35,634 nt of DNA from Clostridiales bacterium. Lineage in GTDB: Bacteria; Bacillota; Clostridia; Lachnospirales; Lachnospiraceae. The stretch's first letter is position 1. Each line of letters opens with the position of its first letter. The position numbers and the translations under genes are program-made. Location of the stretch: contig JAAYHD010000004.1 of the NCBI GenBank assembly GCA_012735495.1, positions 1-35,634 of the forward strand, in the 5' to 3' direction. Below the pieces are notes generated by a model, which worked only from the letters and a program-made list of their open reading frames with translations, did no database searches and was not told the DNA's origin. Shown here piece after piece: positions 23,295 to 32,477 of this stretch.

Positions 23295-25213
23295 TGGGCA
23301 GGATAAGTGAAGAAAGAAAAGAAATATTGCTGCGAAGATATGGGAATATAAATGTTATGAATGGTCCGGGAGGGCCGGGAAGGCCGAGGGGCGGCGGCCC
23401 GGGACCCCGCGGCATGATGGCTTTTGGCAAACCCAAGAATGTATCGGCGACAATCAACAGGCTTCTTTCCTATATAGGGAAAGGCAAGATTAAGGTAATG
23501 TTTGTTTTCGCATGTGTCCTGGGCGGAACACTGGCAAACCTGGCAGGAAGCTACATTCTGAGGCCTTTGATAAACAACCTGGTGTATGAGGACCGGACGG
23601 CGTTGGAGAAGGCTAGATACCTGGCTGCAGGTTTGATTATCATGGCATGCATATACCTGGTTGGTGTTTTATGCACATACCTGCAGCAGAGAATAATGAT
23701 AGGTGTCTCGCAAAACGCGCTGGTTAAGATAAGGGAAGATCTGTTCCGCAGGATTCAAAAGCTTCCGCTTAAATATCATGACACCCATACCCATGGGGAT
23801 ATCATGAGCCGCTTTACCAATGACCTTGACGCAGTCGGTGAAATGCTGAATCACACAATGACACAGATTTTCTCAGGCATAATTACCGTTATAGGTACCA
23901 TTACGCTTATGTTTATTACCAACTGGGTGCTTGCGATAGTTACTATCACAACGGTGCCTTTATTGTTTTATGTCGGAGGCATGATCGGAAAGCTGAGCAG
24001 GAGATATTTTGCAAGCCAGCAGAAGGTTCTTGGCGCGGTTAACGGATACATTGAGGAAACGGTTACAGGTCAGAAGGTAATAAAGGTATTCTGCCATGAA
24101 GAAACGGCAATGGATGAGTTCGAATTCTTAAGCGACGAACTGCGCAAGGAGCAGATGAAGGCCCAGTTCTTCGGCGGAATAATGGGACCTGTCATGGGCA
24201 ATCTAAGCCAGGTAAGCTACGCGCTGACTGCGACAATAGGCGGTATATTGTGCCTGACCGCGAATTTCGATATAGGCGGCCTTACCATATTTACGAACTA
24301 TTCAAGGCAGTTTGCAAGGCCAATCAGCGAGCTTTCGCTCCAGATGAACACGATTTACGCGGCTTTGGCCGGTGCTGAAAGGGTATTTGAAGTTATGGAT
24401 GAGCCCCCTGAGGCACAGGATGCACCGAACGCGGTTGAAATCTGTTCGGAAGAAAACTGTGCGGAAGGCACACAGCCGATTAAGGGTGAAGTTGTGCTTA
24501 ATAACGTGACTTTTGCCTATGTTCCGGGCAAGACGGTTCTAAAGAACATCAGCGTAACGGCGAAACCCGGCCAGAAGATAGCCTTCGTAGGATCAACAGG
24601 CGCAGGAAAGACAACCATAACAAACCTGATTAACAGGTTCTACGAAATAGAAGAGGGTGAAATCCTGATTGACGGTATCAACATAAAGGATATTAAAAAG
24701 GATTCATTAAGAAGCAATATCGCCATGGTACTACAGGATACCCATTTGTTCTCCGGAACGGTTAAGGAAAACATCCGGTACGGACGCCTTGATGCGACAG
24801 ATGAAGAGGTTATTGCGGCGGCGAAGATTGCCTGTGCCCATTCGTTCATCGAAAGGCTGCCCCAGGGTTATGACACCGTTCTGGACGGTGACGGGGCTAA
24901 TCTGAGCCAGGGTGAACGGCAGCTTCTTAATATTGCGAGGGCCGCGATATCAAAAGCGCCCATTCTGATACTGGACGAAGCCACCAGCTCGGTCGATACA
25001 AGGACTGAGAAATACATTGAAAAGGGGATGGACCGGCTGATGAAAAACCGAACCACATTTGTAATTGCACACAGACTGTCCACCGTGCGCAATGCCGACA
25101 GGATCATGGTATTGGAGCATGGTGAAATAATAGAACAGGGCACCCATGACGAGCTTCTCGCCTTGGGCGGAAGATACTATCAGCTATATACAGGGGCAAT
25201 TGAACTGGATTAA
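23294..25213 (+). CDS. ABC exporter half-transporter, catalytic partner
   Basis: This 639-residue partner of the preceding protein opens with a cytosolic stretch containing a Gly/Pro/Arg-rich linker (GPGGPGRPRGGGPGPRG, about 23-39), then six membrane segments and the ATPase domain. Walker A is GSTGAGKTT (433-441), Walker B has the catalytic Glu (LILDEATSSVD) and the switch His is intact (VIAHRLST). The signature is the altered LSQGE form (NLSQGERQLL, about 536), which in these heterodimers completes the degenerate site. The pair therefore has one active and one inactive ATP site. A GAAGGTGACGG stretch precedes the start, and a one-base overlap couples it to the previous gene. Confidence 0.94.
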   Translation: MGRISEERKEILLRRYGNINVMNGPGGPGRPRGGGPGPRGMMAFGKPKNVSATINRLLSYIGKGKIKVMFVFACVLGGTLANLAGSYILRPLINNLVYEDRTALEKARYLAAGLIIMACIYLVGVLCTYLQQRIMIGVSQNALVKIREDLFRRIQKLPLKYHDTHTHGDIMSRFTNDLDAVGEMLNHTMTQIFSGIITVIGTITLMFITNWVLAIVTITTVPLLFYVGGMIGKLSRRYFASQQKVLGAVNGYIEETVTGQKVIKVFCHEETAMDEFEFLSDELRKEQMKAQFFGGIMGPVMGNLSQVSYALTATIGGILCLTANFDIGGLTIFTNYSRQFARPISELSLQMNTIYAALAGAERVFEVMDEPPEAQDAPNAVEICSEENCAEGTQPIKGEVVLNNVTFAYVPGKTVLKNISVTAKPGQKIAFVGSTGAGKTTITNLINRFYEIEEGEILIDGINIKDIKKDSLRSNIAMVLQDTHLFSGTVKENIRYGRLDATDEEVIAAAKIACAHSFIERLPQGYDTVLDGDGANLSQGERQLLNIARAAISKAPILILDEATSSVDTRTEKYIEKGMDRLMKNRTTFVIAHRLSTVRNADRIMVLEHGEIIEQGTHDELLALGGRYYQLYTGAIELD

Positions 25214-25260
25214 TAGGGCTGGGATAGAACGGAAAGCAGGAAATTAAGGAGGAATCATAT

Positions 25261-28254
25261 ATGCTTGAACTAAAAAATATAACGAAAATATACCATACCG
25301 GCGGGGAAGATGTTGAGGCTTTAAAAGGAATAGACCTCAAATTCCGTGACAGTGAATTTGTATGTATCCTGGGCCCTTCAGGCTGCGGCAAAACAACTTT
25401 GCTGAACATTATAGGAGGTTTGGACCATTACACTTCCGGAGACATGGTTATTAACGGAAGGTCAACAAGAGAATATAAGGACAGGGATTGGGATACCTAC
25501 CGCAACCATTCGGTTGGCTTCGTATTTCAAACCTATAACCTGATACCGCATCAGACGGTGTTATCCAATGTCGAGTTATCACTTACGCTGTCAGGGGTAT
25601 CCAAGAAGGAACGGCGCAGGCGCGCAAAGGAAGCACTGGAAATGGTAGGGCTTGCCGACCAGATCAGGAAAAAGCCGGCACAGCTTTCAGGCGGTCAGAT
25701 GCAGAGGGTTGCCATAGCCCGTGCCATTGTTAATAATCCCGATATTATCCTGGCTGACGAGCCTACGGGCGCGCTTGATACGGAAACCAGTATTCAGGTT
25801 ATGGATATACTGAAGGAGATCGCCAGGGACCGCCTTGTGGTCATGGTAACGCATAACCCTGACCTTGCCGAGAGATACTCAACGCGGATCGTAAAAATGC
25901 TCGACGGCAGGATAATAAGCGATACCATGCCGCTTAGTGAAGACGAAATAATGAAGGAAACCGTCAAGGCACAGGAGAGGGCGAGCATTAACCGTAAAAA
26001 GAAGAAACCCTCGATGTCTCTTGTAACATCCTTCGGATTGTCATTGAGAAACCTGATAACAAAAAAGGGAAGGACGCTGTTAACCAGCTTCGCGGGTTCC
26101 ATTGGCATCATCGGTATTGCGCTGATTTATGCGGTATCCCACGGTACAACAGCATTTATAGATTATGTACAGGAAGAAACCCTCGCATCCTATCCATTGA
26201 CCATTGAGGCTCAGGATGTGGATGTGTCCTCCATGCTTTCAACGTTTATGGGAAAGGCTCATTCGGTTTCCGAACATGAGGATGATGCCATTTACCAGAA
26301 GGCAATGCTGTATGAAATGATGAACTCGATGAATTCTCTTGAGACCCGTGAAAACGACTTAAAGGCATTCAAAGAGTATATAGAAAAGGAAAAATCGGAT
26401 ATAAACAGCGAGTTGAGCACGGCGCTGGCAGGGGTACAGTACAGCTATGATTTGGACCTCCTGATTTACACAAAAAATGTTGACGGCACAATAATCCGTT
26501 CCGATACGGAAGCAATGACACTGGAGCTTATGAAGAGATATTTCGGTGTAGACATGTCCTCCATGCTTGCCTTGCGTGAACGGTCAGTCATGGGAAACAC
26601 TTCGGGGATGATGGCCATGTCCCTGTGGAAGGAACTGATTCCCGGCGACAGCGGAAAACCGGTTAATGAAGTAATTGAGAAGCAATACGACGTAATCTAC
26701 GGAAGATGGCCGGTCAGCTATGATGAGATAATACTTTTTGTTGATGAAAATAACGAAATTGACGATATGACCCTATATGCGCTGGGCCTTAAGTCGGAAG
26801 AAGAAATCAAGAAGCTTATGGATGCGGTGGTTGATAAAAAGACCATTGATTACGAGGTGCAAAAATGGACCTATGAAGAAATATGCAGCAGGGATTTCCG
26901 CACGATTTTAAGCTCAGACTGCTATACCTATGATGAAAAAACAGGCACCTATACGGATCTTCGAAACACTGATACCGGCTTGAAATACCTGTATGACAAT
27001 GCGCTGAAGCTTCACGTGGTTGGTATTGCAAAGCCAAGCGAGAATGCGATTGCCGCTTCCAACAGGGGATTTATCGGATATACAAGCAAGCTCACTGAAT
27101 ATATTATAGAGAAGGCTTACCAGTCTGATGCTGTAAAGGCACAGCAGGAAAACCCGAACCTGGATATATTTACCGGGCTGCCCTTCAAGGACAAGGATGA
27201 TAAGGTAACTGTTGAGGAAAAGGCGGAAGAGTTCAGGGAATATATCGCGGCGCTTGATGTTGCCGGCAAAGCGGCTGCTTATATGAAAATAATGAGCATA
27301 CCATCCGACGAAGCGGTGGAGCAGTTTGTGTCCGGCACCATGGCAAGCATGACAAGGGCGGACATGGAAGCCGCCATGATTCCGAAAATAGTGGAGCAGA
27401 CCGGGATGGATGAGGCATCCATAGCAGGGTACCTTGCTTCCATGAGCGATGAAGAGTTATACGGAATGTTCTCGCAGGCATTGGTTGAGCAGTATAATGC
27501 CCAGTACGCCGCGCAGGTCGGTGAGCAGCTGGGCGGCATGTCAAACGAGCAGATGGCTGTGGCGCTGGACATGGACGTAACCCGGTATACGGACGAAATG
27601 TGCGCAAAGTATTATGACGAGGTCCTTGAGTTTTCGGATTCTACCTATGAAGACAACTTGATTAAGCTTGGCTGTGTGGACATGAACAGCCCTTCGGCCA
27701 TCAACCTGTATGCCTCCACATTTGCAGACAAGGACGTTATTAAAGACGCTATCGCGGAGTACAACAAGAGCGTTGACGACCTGAAGGAAATAACCTATAC
27801 CGATTATGTTGGGCTGATGATGTCATCGATTACGACGATTATTAACGCCATTACCTATGTATTGATAGCATTTGTAGCGGTATCTCTGGTTGTTTCATCA
27901 ATTATGATTGGTGTCATAACGCTGATTTCGGTACAGGAGCGCACGAAGGAGATTGGCATACTGCGTGCCATCGGCGCATCAAAGAGAAATGTGTCCAGCA
28001 TGTTCAGCGCAGAAACCGTAATTATCGGATTTTCGTCGGGTATGATCGGTGTTGTAATCACTTATCTGCTGTGCATACCGATTAACCTGATATTAAACCA
28101 CCTGACAGGGCTTCGAAGCCTGAGAGCGGTTCTGCCGTTGCAGACAGCTGCTGTGCTTATTATGATTAGCATATTGCTGACACTGATTGCCGGAATAATC
28201 CCGTCCCGCAGTGCCGCAAAGAAAGACCCGGTTGTCGCATTGAGGACGGAGTAA
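25261..28254 (+). CDS. MacB-like ATPase-FtsX fusion with large ectodomain
   Basis: In this 997-residue protein, residues 1 to about 235 are a LolD/MacB-type ATPase: GPSGCGKTTL, QTYNLIPHQTV, LSGGQMQRVAIARA and ADEPTGALD. One membrane helix follows (about 268-292), then an unusually long extracytoplasmic region (about 295-860), and three more helices with the FtsX-permease signature (QERTKEIGILRAIGASKRNV at about 893). MacB-type proteins couple ATP hydrolysis to mechanical work at the cell surface rather than moving a substrate through a pore. The ectodomain is acidic and mostly helical and matches no family I can name. AAGGAGG precedes the start. It is the last gene of the MarR operon, 47 bases after the exporter pair and before a strong terminator. 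Confidence 0.93.
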   Translation: MLELKNITKIYHTGGEDVEALKGIDLKFRDSEFVCILGPSGCGKTTLLNIIGGLDHYTSGDMVINGRSTREYKDRDWDTYRNHSVGFVFQTYNLIPHQTVLSNVELSLTLSGVSKKERRRRAKEALEMVGLADQIRKKPAQLSGGQMQRVAIARAIVNNPDIILADEPTGALDTETSIQVMDILKEIARDRLVVMVTHNPDLAERYSTRIVKMLDGRIISDTMPLSEDEIMKETVKAQERASINRKKKKPSMSLVTSFGLSLRNLITKKGRTLLTSFAGSIGIIGIALIYAVSHGTTAFIDYVQEETLASYPLTIEAQDVDVSSMLSTFMGKAHSVSEHEDDAIYQKAMLYEMMNSMNSLETRENDLKAFKEYIEKEKSDINSELSTALAGVQYSYDLDLLIYTKNVDGTIIRSDTEAMTLELMKRYFGVDMSSMLALRERSVMGNTSGMMAMSLWKELIPGDSGKPVNEVIEKQYDVIYGRWPVSYDEIILFVDENNEIDDMTLYALGLKSEEEIKKLMDAVVDKKTIDYEVQKWTYEEICSRDFRTILSSDCYTYDEKTGTYTDLRNTDTGLKYLYDNALKLHVVGIAKPSENAIAASNRGFIGYTSKLTEYIIEKAYQSDAVKAQQENPNLDIFTGLPFKDKDDKVTVEEKAEEFREYIAALDVAGKAAAYMKIMSIPSDEAVEQFVSGTMASMTRADMEAAMIPKIVEQTGMDEASIAGYLASMSDEELYGMFSQALVEQYNAQYAAQVGEQLGGMSNEQMAVALDMDVTRYTDEMCAKYYDEVLEFSDSTYEDNLIKLGCVDMNSPSAINLYASTFADKDVIKDAIAEYNKSVDDLKEITYTDYVGLMMSSITTIINAITYVLIAFVAVSLVVSSIMIGVITLISVQERTKEIGILRAIGASKRNVSSMFSAETVIIGFSSGMIGVVITYLLCIPINLILNHLTGLRSLRAVLPLQTAAVLIMISILLTLIAGIIPSRSAAKKDPVVALRTE

Positions 28255-28284
28255 TGACCGTTTTAGTAAAATAAAGATAAGTGC

Positions 28285-28317
28285 AAACAGGTGAGAAGGT
28301 TTTTCTCACCTGTTTTT
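28285..28317 (+). terminator. Intrinsic terminator of the MarR-ABC operon
   Basis: A perfect 13-bp stem (AAACAGGTGAGAA 28285-28297 with TTCTCACCTGTTT 28303-28315) with a 5-base loop runs into TTTTT. Confidence 0.92.
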
Positions 28318-28323
28318 ATTATA

Positions 28324-28351
28324 TTGACATTAAAACAAAGAATTGTACAAT
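28324..28351 (+). promoter_or_regulatory. Promoter of the second ABC operon
   Basis: TTGACA (28324-28329) and TACAAT (28346-28351) are spaced by 16 bases, immediately after the preceding terminator. No palindrome lies around it. Confidence 0.65.
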
Positions 28352-28396
28352 TAATTTAGCTTATGTATATTTTTGCCGGATAGGGGGCTTTTTGCA

Positions 28397-30247
28397 TTGG
28401 CGGAGTATAAGGACAGAAAGGATAACCCGCTTCACCGCGAGTTTGGGCTGTGGAATAATGCGGTTTATATTCTAAAGAAATGCATGCGATACTGCCCGTC
28501 CGTATTGGTGATTGCGTTAGTCGGACTTGTATGTGAATCAATCCTTACATATTATTGGGGTATTATCGGGAAGTACGTTATTGATGTGATCCAGACGGAC
28601 AAGGAAATAGAGGAGAGCATAAGGCAAATTCTTTTTATAGTTCTGGCAGGCGGCGCTGCCGCGGGGCTTATCCAGTTTGGAAGTACATATTCGCGGAATA
28701 AAACCTGGTACCGTTATATTTATGTCCGCATGCAGCTTATCACGGAACGCGTGGACAGGGCTCTCAGGATTAATTATCAGATGCTGGAAAGGCCCGATGT
28801 TCTCGATGTGCACCAGAGGGCGACATCCGCTACCAATTCAAACAACAACGGGGTGGAGGGCATGATGCATATCATGTATTCCCTGGGAATAAACCTGGTC
28901 ACCCTGGCTGTTACCGCCGTATCGGTTACAGTCCTGGATTGGAGATTGATTTTTATCCTTGTCGGATTGGCGGTGGTCCAGTATATTTACCATAAGAAAT
29001 GCATTCGTACAGACAAGGAGGAGGTTTGGGACAAGCTTGCGACAACCTGGAGACAGGTCTATTACATGGAACGGGTAACGCAGGACTTTGACTATGCCAA
29101 GGAAATCCGTTTGTACCATTTGAGTGATTTTCTCATGGGCAAACAGCAGCAGATATATGAAAAAAGATGGGAGAAACTGGATTACCATTATGGCTTGTGG
29201 TTCAGGCATGGGATTATCCTGCACCTGGTATTTATGATCAGCAGGGGCTTTATTTATGCGGCCCTGTTTTTTGCCATATTTAAAAAAGGAATGTCAATCG
29301 GCAGCTTTACATTGTACCTGGCATTGGCCATGGCGTTTTCACGAAGCATGATAGAATTCCTCCACAAGTTTGGGGACTTTCAGAGGGCTTCGCTGGAGGT
29401 TGATGATTTCCGTTCATTTATGGAGCTCGACCTGGAGGATAAGGAGGAAACGGTCGAACTGCCCGAAACATCGGAGTATACCATTGAGTTTCATAATGTA
29501 AGCTACCGCTACCTTGAAGCCGAGAAGGATGCGCTGAAAAACCTGAACCTGACGATACGGCCCGGAGAAAAACTGGCCGTGGTGGGTTTGAACGGCGCGG
29601 GGAAGACAACCATGATCAAGCTGCTTCTGCGCCTGTACGACCCAACCGAAGGGTACATCACATTAAACGGAATAGACATCCGAAGATTTGACAGGGAAAA
29701 GTATTATAAGCTTTTTGCGCCGGTATTCCAGGATGTAGAGGTGCTTGCGTTTCCGATTGCACAGAATATATCCATGAAAGCAAAAGAAAAAACAGATGCA
29801 GACAGGGCTTATTCCTGCGCGGTGGAAGCGGGGCTAAAGGAGCGTATAGACTCCCTGCCAAACGGAGTAATGACCGAGGTGCTTAAGGTGGTTGACGAGG
29901 ACGGTGTTGATTTCTCGGGCGGTGAAAAACAGAAGCTGGCATTGGCCCGGGCTTTGTATAAGGGGGCGCGGATTGTGGTTCTGGATGAGCCTACGTCCGC
30001 ACTGGATGCCATTGCCGAGCAGAGGCTTTATGAAAGTTTTGACAGCATGATTGGCAATAAATCGGCGGTGTACATATCACACCGGCTTGCTTCCACCAGG
30101 TTCTGCGATAAGATAGCCATGTTTAAGGACGGTGAAATGATAGAATACGGAAGCCACGATGAATTAATGAAAATGCGCGGCGAATATGCCCATATGTTTG
30201 AGATACAGGCCCAATACTATCAGAGACAGGAAGGTGAAGCGCAATGA
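28397..30247 (+). CDS. ABC exporter half-transporter (second pair, first gene)
   Basis: This protein of about 616 residues has six membrane segments and a C-terminal ATPase. Walker A is GLNGAGKTT (about 396), the Q-loop is FAPVFQD, the signature DFSGGEKQK, Walker B VVLDEPTSALD and the switch YISHRLAS, so the site residues are all canonical, unlike the first pair. An acidic VDEDGVD segment precedes the signature and is matched in the partner. The upstream frame extends to 28373, but TTG 28397 is the better start because AGGGGG lies nine bases before it. It overlaps the next gene by four bases (ATGA), so a heterodimer is likely. The substrate is unknown; related pairs occur near peptide or lipid genes, none of which is here. 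Confidence 0.92.
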   Translation: MAEYKDRKDNPLHREFGLWNNAVYILKKCMRYCPSVLVIALVGLVCESILTYYWGIIGKYVIDVIQTDKEIEESIRQILFIVLAGGAAAGLIQFGSTYSRNKTWYRYIYVRMQLITERVDRALRINYQMLERPDVLDVHQRATSATNSNNNGVEGMMHIMYSLGINLVTLAVTAVSVTVLDWRLIFILVGLAVVQYIYHKKCIRTDKEEVWDKLATTWRQVYYMERVTQDFDYAKEIRLYHLSDFLMGKQQQIYEKRWEKLDYHYGLWFRHGIILHLVFMISRGFIYAALFFAIFKKGMSIGSFTLYLALAMAFSRSMIEFLHKFGDFQRASLEVDDFRSFMELDLEDKEETVELPETSEYTIEFHNVSYRYLEAEKDALKNLNLTIRPGEKLAVVGLNGAGKTTMIKLLLRLYDPTEGYITLNGIDIRRFDREKYYKLFAPVFQDVEVLAFPIAQNISMKAKEKTDADRAYSCAVEAGLKERIDSLPNGVMTEVLKVVDEDGVDFSGGEKQKLALARALYKGARIVVLDEPTSALDAIAEQRLYESFDSMIGNKSAVYISHRLASTRFCDKIAMFKDGEMIEYGSHDELMKMRGEYAHMFEIQAQYYQRQEGEAQ

Positions 30248-32046
30248 AAAAAGATATAAAGTCTTATAAAAAAATACTTCCTGTCATAAAAACGCTATTT
30301 CCGACAGCGGCCAAAAAGTATCCGTTGTTTTTCATCCTGCAGGTGCTAAAGACATTAATCGAGATATTACAGCCATTTTTGGGCCTTTATGTTTCACCCC
30401 TGCTTGTGGATGAGCTTGTCACCGACAGGAATATCCGCAAGCTGGTTATGTATGCCGCAATACTTGTAGCCGGAGAGTTCATACTGTCCGCATTGCTGGA
30501 AATGGTTTTATATAAACTGAGAAAATACCAGGAACGCCTGGATAATTATTTTTCCATGCAGATTGCCAGGCATTCAATGGCCCTGGATTTCCAGCTTACA
30601 GAGGATAAAAAGGCCTTGGATCAGCTGGAAAAGGCAAAGACAGGCATGACGTGGTATTCCGGCGGGGCATACGGTATTGCGGAGCAGGCATTTATGTTTG
30701 TGGGGAATGTTTTTAAGATTACAGGTTTTATCACGTTGATTGCCGTGAATGCACCCTGGCTGATTCTTATTATATCCGGTTATGTAGCATTCAACGGGTT
30801 TATTACCTCAAAATGCAACGCAGTGGATTTTGCCGCATATAAGCGACTGGCCAAGATAAACCGCCTGTTTGGTTATTTTGGGTGGAACATTGTTGATTTT
30901 CGTTACGGTAAGGACGTGCGCTTGTACGATGCCAGGGATATGCTTGTTGACAAATGGGTAAGCTACAGCGAGGATAACAATGCGACATGGAAATGGCAGG
31001 CGGACAGTGTATATAGATACAGGGTTGCCGGCTCAATAGCAAGAGCCGTAACAACCATTATGACATACCTGTACCTGGGAATTCTGGCTGTACGAAAAGT
31101 TTTTTCCATAGGAATATTCACCCAAATGATCGAATCGGCCAATGCCCTTGATTCAACCATGAACGGCCTCGTATGGAATGTGCAGGATATTATACGGCGG
31201 TGCAATTACGCTTATGAATATGTATTGTTTATGGAATACCCGGAAGCAATTGAAAAGAATACCGATAAAGTTCAGGCAGGCCTGCACATGATAGAGTTCC
31301 GCAACGTAAGCTTTGCTTATCCGGGCACCGACAGGAAAGTGCTTGAAGATATCAACATTACCATCGAACCGGGTGAAAAGCTTTCAATAGTAGGATTAAA
31401 CGGAGCGGGAAAGACTACATTTATAAAGCTTTTATGCCGCCTTTACGACCCCACCTCCGGCCAGATCCTGATGGACGGCAAGGATATCAGGGAATATGAT
31501 TACCAGGAATATATGAAGCAGTTTGCGCCGGTATTCCAGGATTTCCAGCTGCTTCGGTTCACAATCGGAGAAAACATACTTCATAAGGACCCGCGGCAAA
31601 GAACCGATGAGGAGAAGGAAAAGGTGGACGAAATAATCCGGCTTGTAGGGCTGGAGGATATGGTGGGAAAGCTCGGCAAGGGTATCGACACAACGCTTTT
31701 CAAGATATTCGAAGAGGATGGCATCGAGCCTTCAGGCGGCGAACAGCAAAAGATAGCCATTGCCCGGGCATTAAACAAGGATGCTCCTGTCATAATACTT
31801 GACGAACCAACGGCAGCACTGGACCCCATTGCCGAATATGAGATTTACAGGCATTTTCATACACTGGTTGGAAACAAGACAGCATTGTACATATCGCACA
31901 GGCTTTCAAGCTGCAGATTCTGCGACAGGATTGCGGTATTCGCAGACGGAAGGATAGCCGAATACGGCAGCCACGACGAGCTTGTAAATATTCCTGATGG
32001 AATATATGCAAAAATGTTTGAGGCGCAGGCACAGTATTACAGATGA
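30244..32046 (+). CDS. ABC exporter half-transporter (second pair, second gene)
   Basis: This 600-residue type-I exporter is similar in layout to the preceding gene. The membrane domain lies at about 20-320 and the ATPase from about 345, with GLNGAGKTTF (about 384), FAPVFQD, a signature EPSGGEQQK preceded by an acidic FEEDGI segment, Walker B ILDEPTAALD, and YISHRLSS. Both ATP sites of the pair look active. The start codon overlaps the previous stop in an ATGA. Two closely similar genes in one operon suggest an obligate heterodimer from an old duplication. The stop (TGA 32044-32046) overlaps the first recognisable codon of the decayed Panacea gene. Confidence 0.92.
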   Translation: MKKDIKSYKKILPVIKTLFPTAAKKYPLFFILQVLKTLIEILQPFLGLYVSPLLVDELVTDRNIRKLVMYAAILVAGEFILSALLEMVLYKLRKYQERLDNYFSMQIARHSMALDFQLTEDKKALDQLEKAKTGMTWYSGGAYGIAEQAFMFVGNVFKITGFITLIAVNAPWLILIISGYVAFNGFITSKCNAVDFAAYKRLAKINRLFGYFGWNIVDFRYGKDVRLYDARDMLVDKWVSYSEDNNATWKWQADSVYRYRVAGSIARAVTTIMTYLYLGILAVRKVFSIGIFTQMIESANALDSTMNGLVWNVQDIIRRCNYAYEYVLFMEYPEAIEKNTDKVQAGLHMIEFRNVSFAYPGTDRKVLEDINITIEPGEKLSIVGLNGAGKTTFIKLLCRLYDPTSGQILMDGKDIREYDYQEYMKQFAPVFQDFQLLRFTIGENILHKDPRQRTDEEKEKVDEIIRLVGLEDMVGKLGKGIDTTLFKIFEEDGIEPSGGEQQKIAIARALNKDAPVIILDEPTAALDPIAEYEIYRHFHTLVGNKTALYISHRLSSCRFCDRIAVFADGRIAEYGSHDELVNIPDGIYAKMFEAQAQYYR

Positions 32047-32454
32047 ACAGCTGAAGCAGGTTCGGAATGCTGTTTTATATGCTTTTTGAAAAAGGGGCGA
32101 TTACATATCTTTATATGGCATGGATATTCTATGACGGGACTGGTATATCAGCATATGCCATTAGGTGCTTTGCCAATAGGATATGATGAGTTAATTCATT
32201 TGCCCACAGTTAAAGTTGAAGAGGAGTTCTATAACAATGATATTTGTTATAGGATTTACCCTAAAAGAGATATTTTAATCTCAGATTTTTCATCAGAAGA
32301 GCTTAGTGTGCTTGAAACAGTTGCATTGAAATTCAAAGACCAAAAATCTAAAGAAATTGTTGAGTATATGCATAAAGAAAAGGCATATATTGACACAGAA
32401 ATGAATCAAATTATTCCTTATAGTTTAGCAAGATATTTAAATGACTTGAATTGA
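32045..32454 (+). pseudogene. Panacea/SocA-like (DUF4065) gene remnant
   Basis: Three blocks in different frames can be joined. Block one is EQLKQVRNAVLY (from 32045), block two MLFEKGAIT (32067-32105), and block three HGYSMTGLVYQHMPLGALPI followed by GYDELIHLPTVKVEEEF through HKEKAYIDTEMNQIIPYSLA (32119-32454). Together they read as the Panacea (SocA antitoxin-like) domain with one frameshift and a short deletion where KLLFYADF-type residues should be. Block three alone can be opened from TTG 32086, giving a 122-residue frame, but its first residues are then non-homologous. The stretch is more AT-rich than its neighbours, which suggests acquisition followed by decay. No toxin gene partner is seen. 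Confidence 0.7.
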
Positions 32455-32477
32455 TGAAAAATGGCAAGGTATGTAGT

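Noticed and set aside
27233-27607. 124-codon minus-strand frame inside the MacB-like gene
   Set aside because: Antisense shadow with Pro/Arg/His-rich product and no start signals.
28373-28396. Earlier TTG start for the second ABC operon
   Set aside because: No ribosome binding site before it, whereas TTG 28397 has AGGGGG at nine bases.
32046-32074. AACAGC/GCTGTT hairpin after the second ABC pair as a terminator
   Set aside because: Only six base pairs with a 17-base loop and a short U-run; it also lies within the Panacea remnant.
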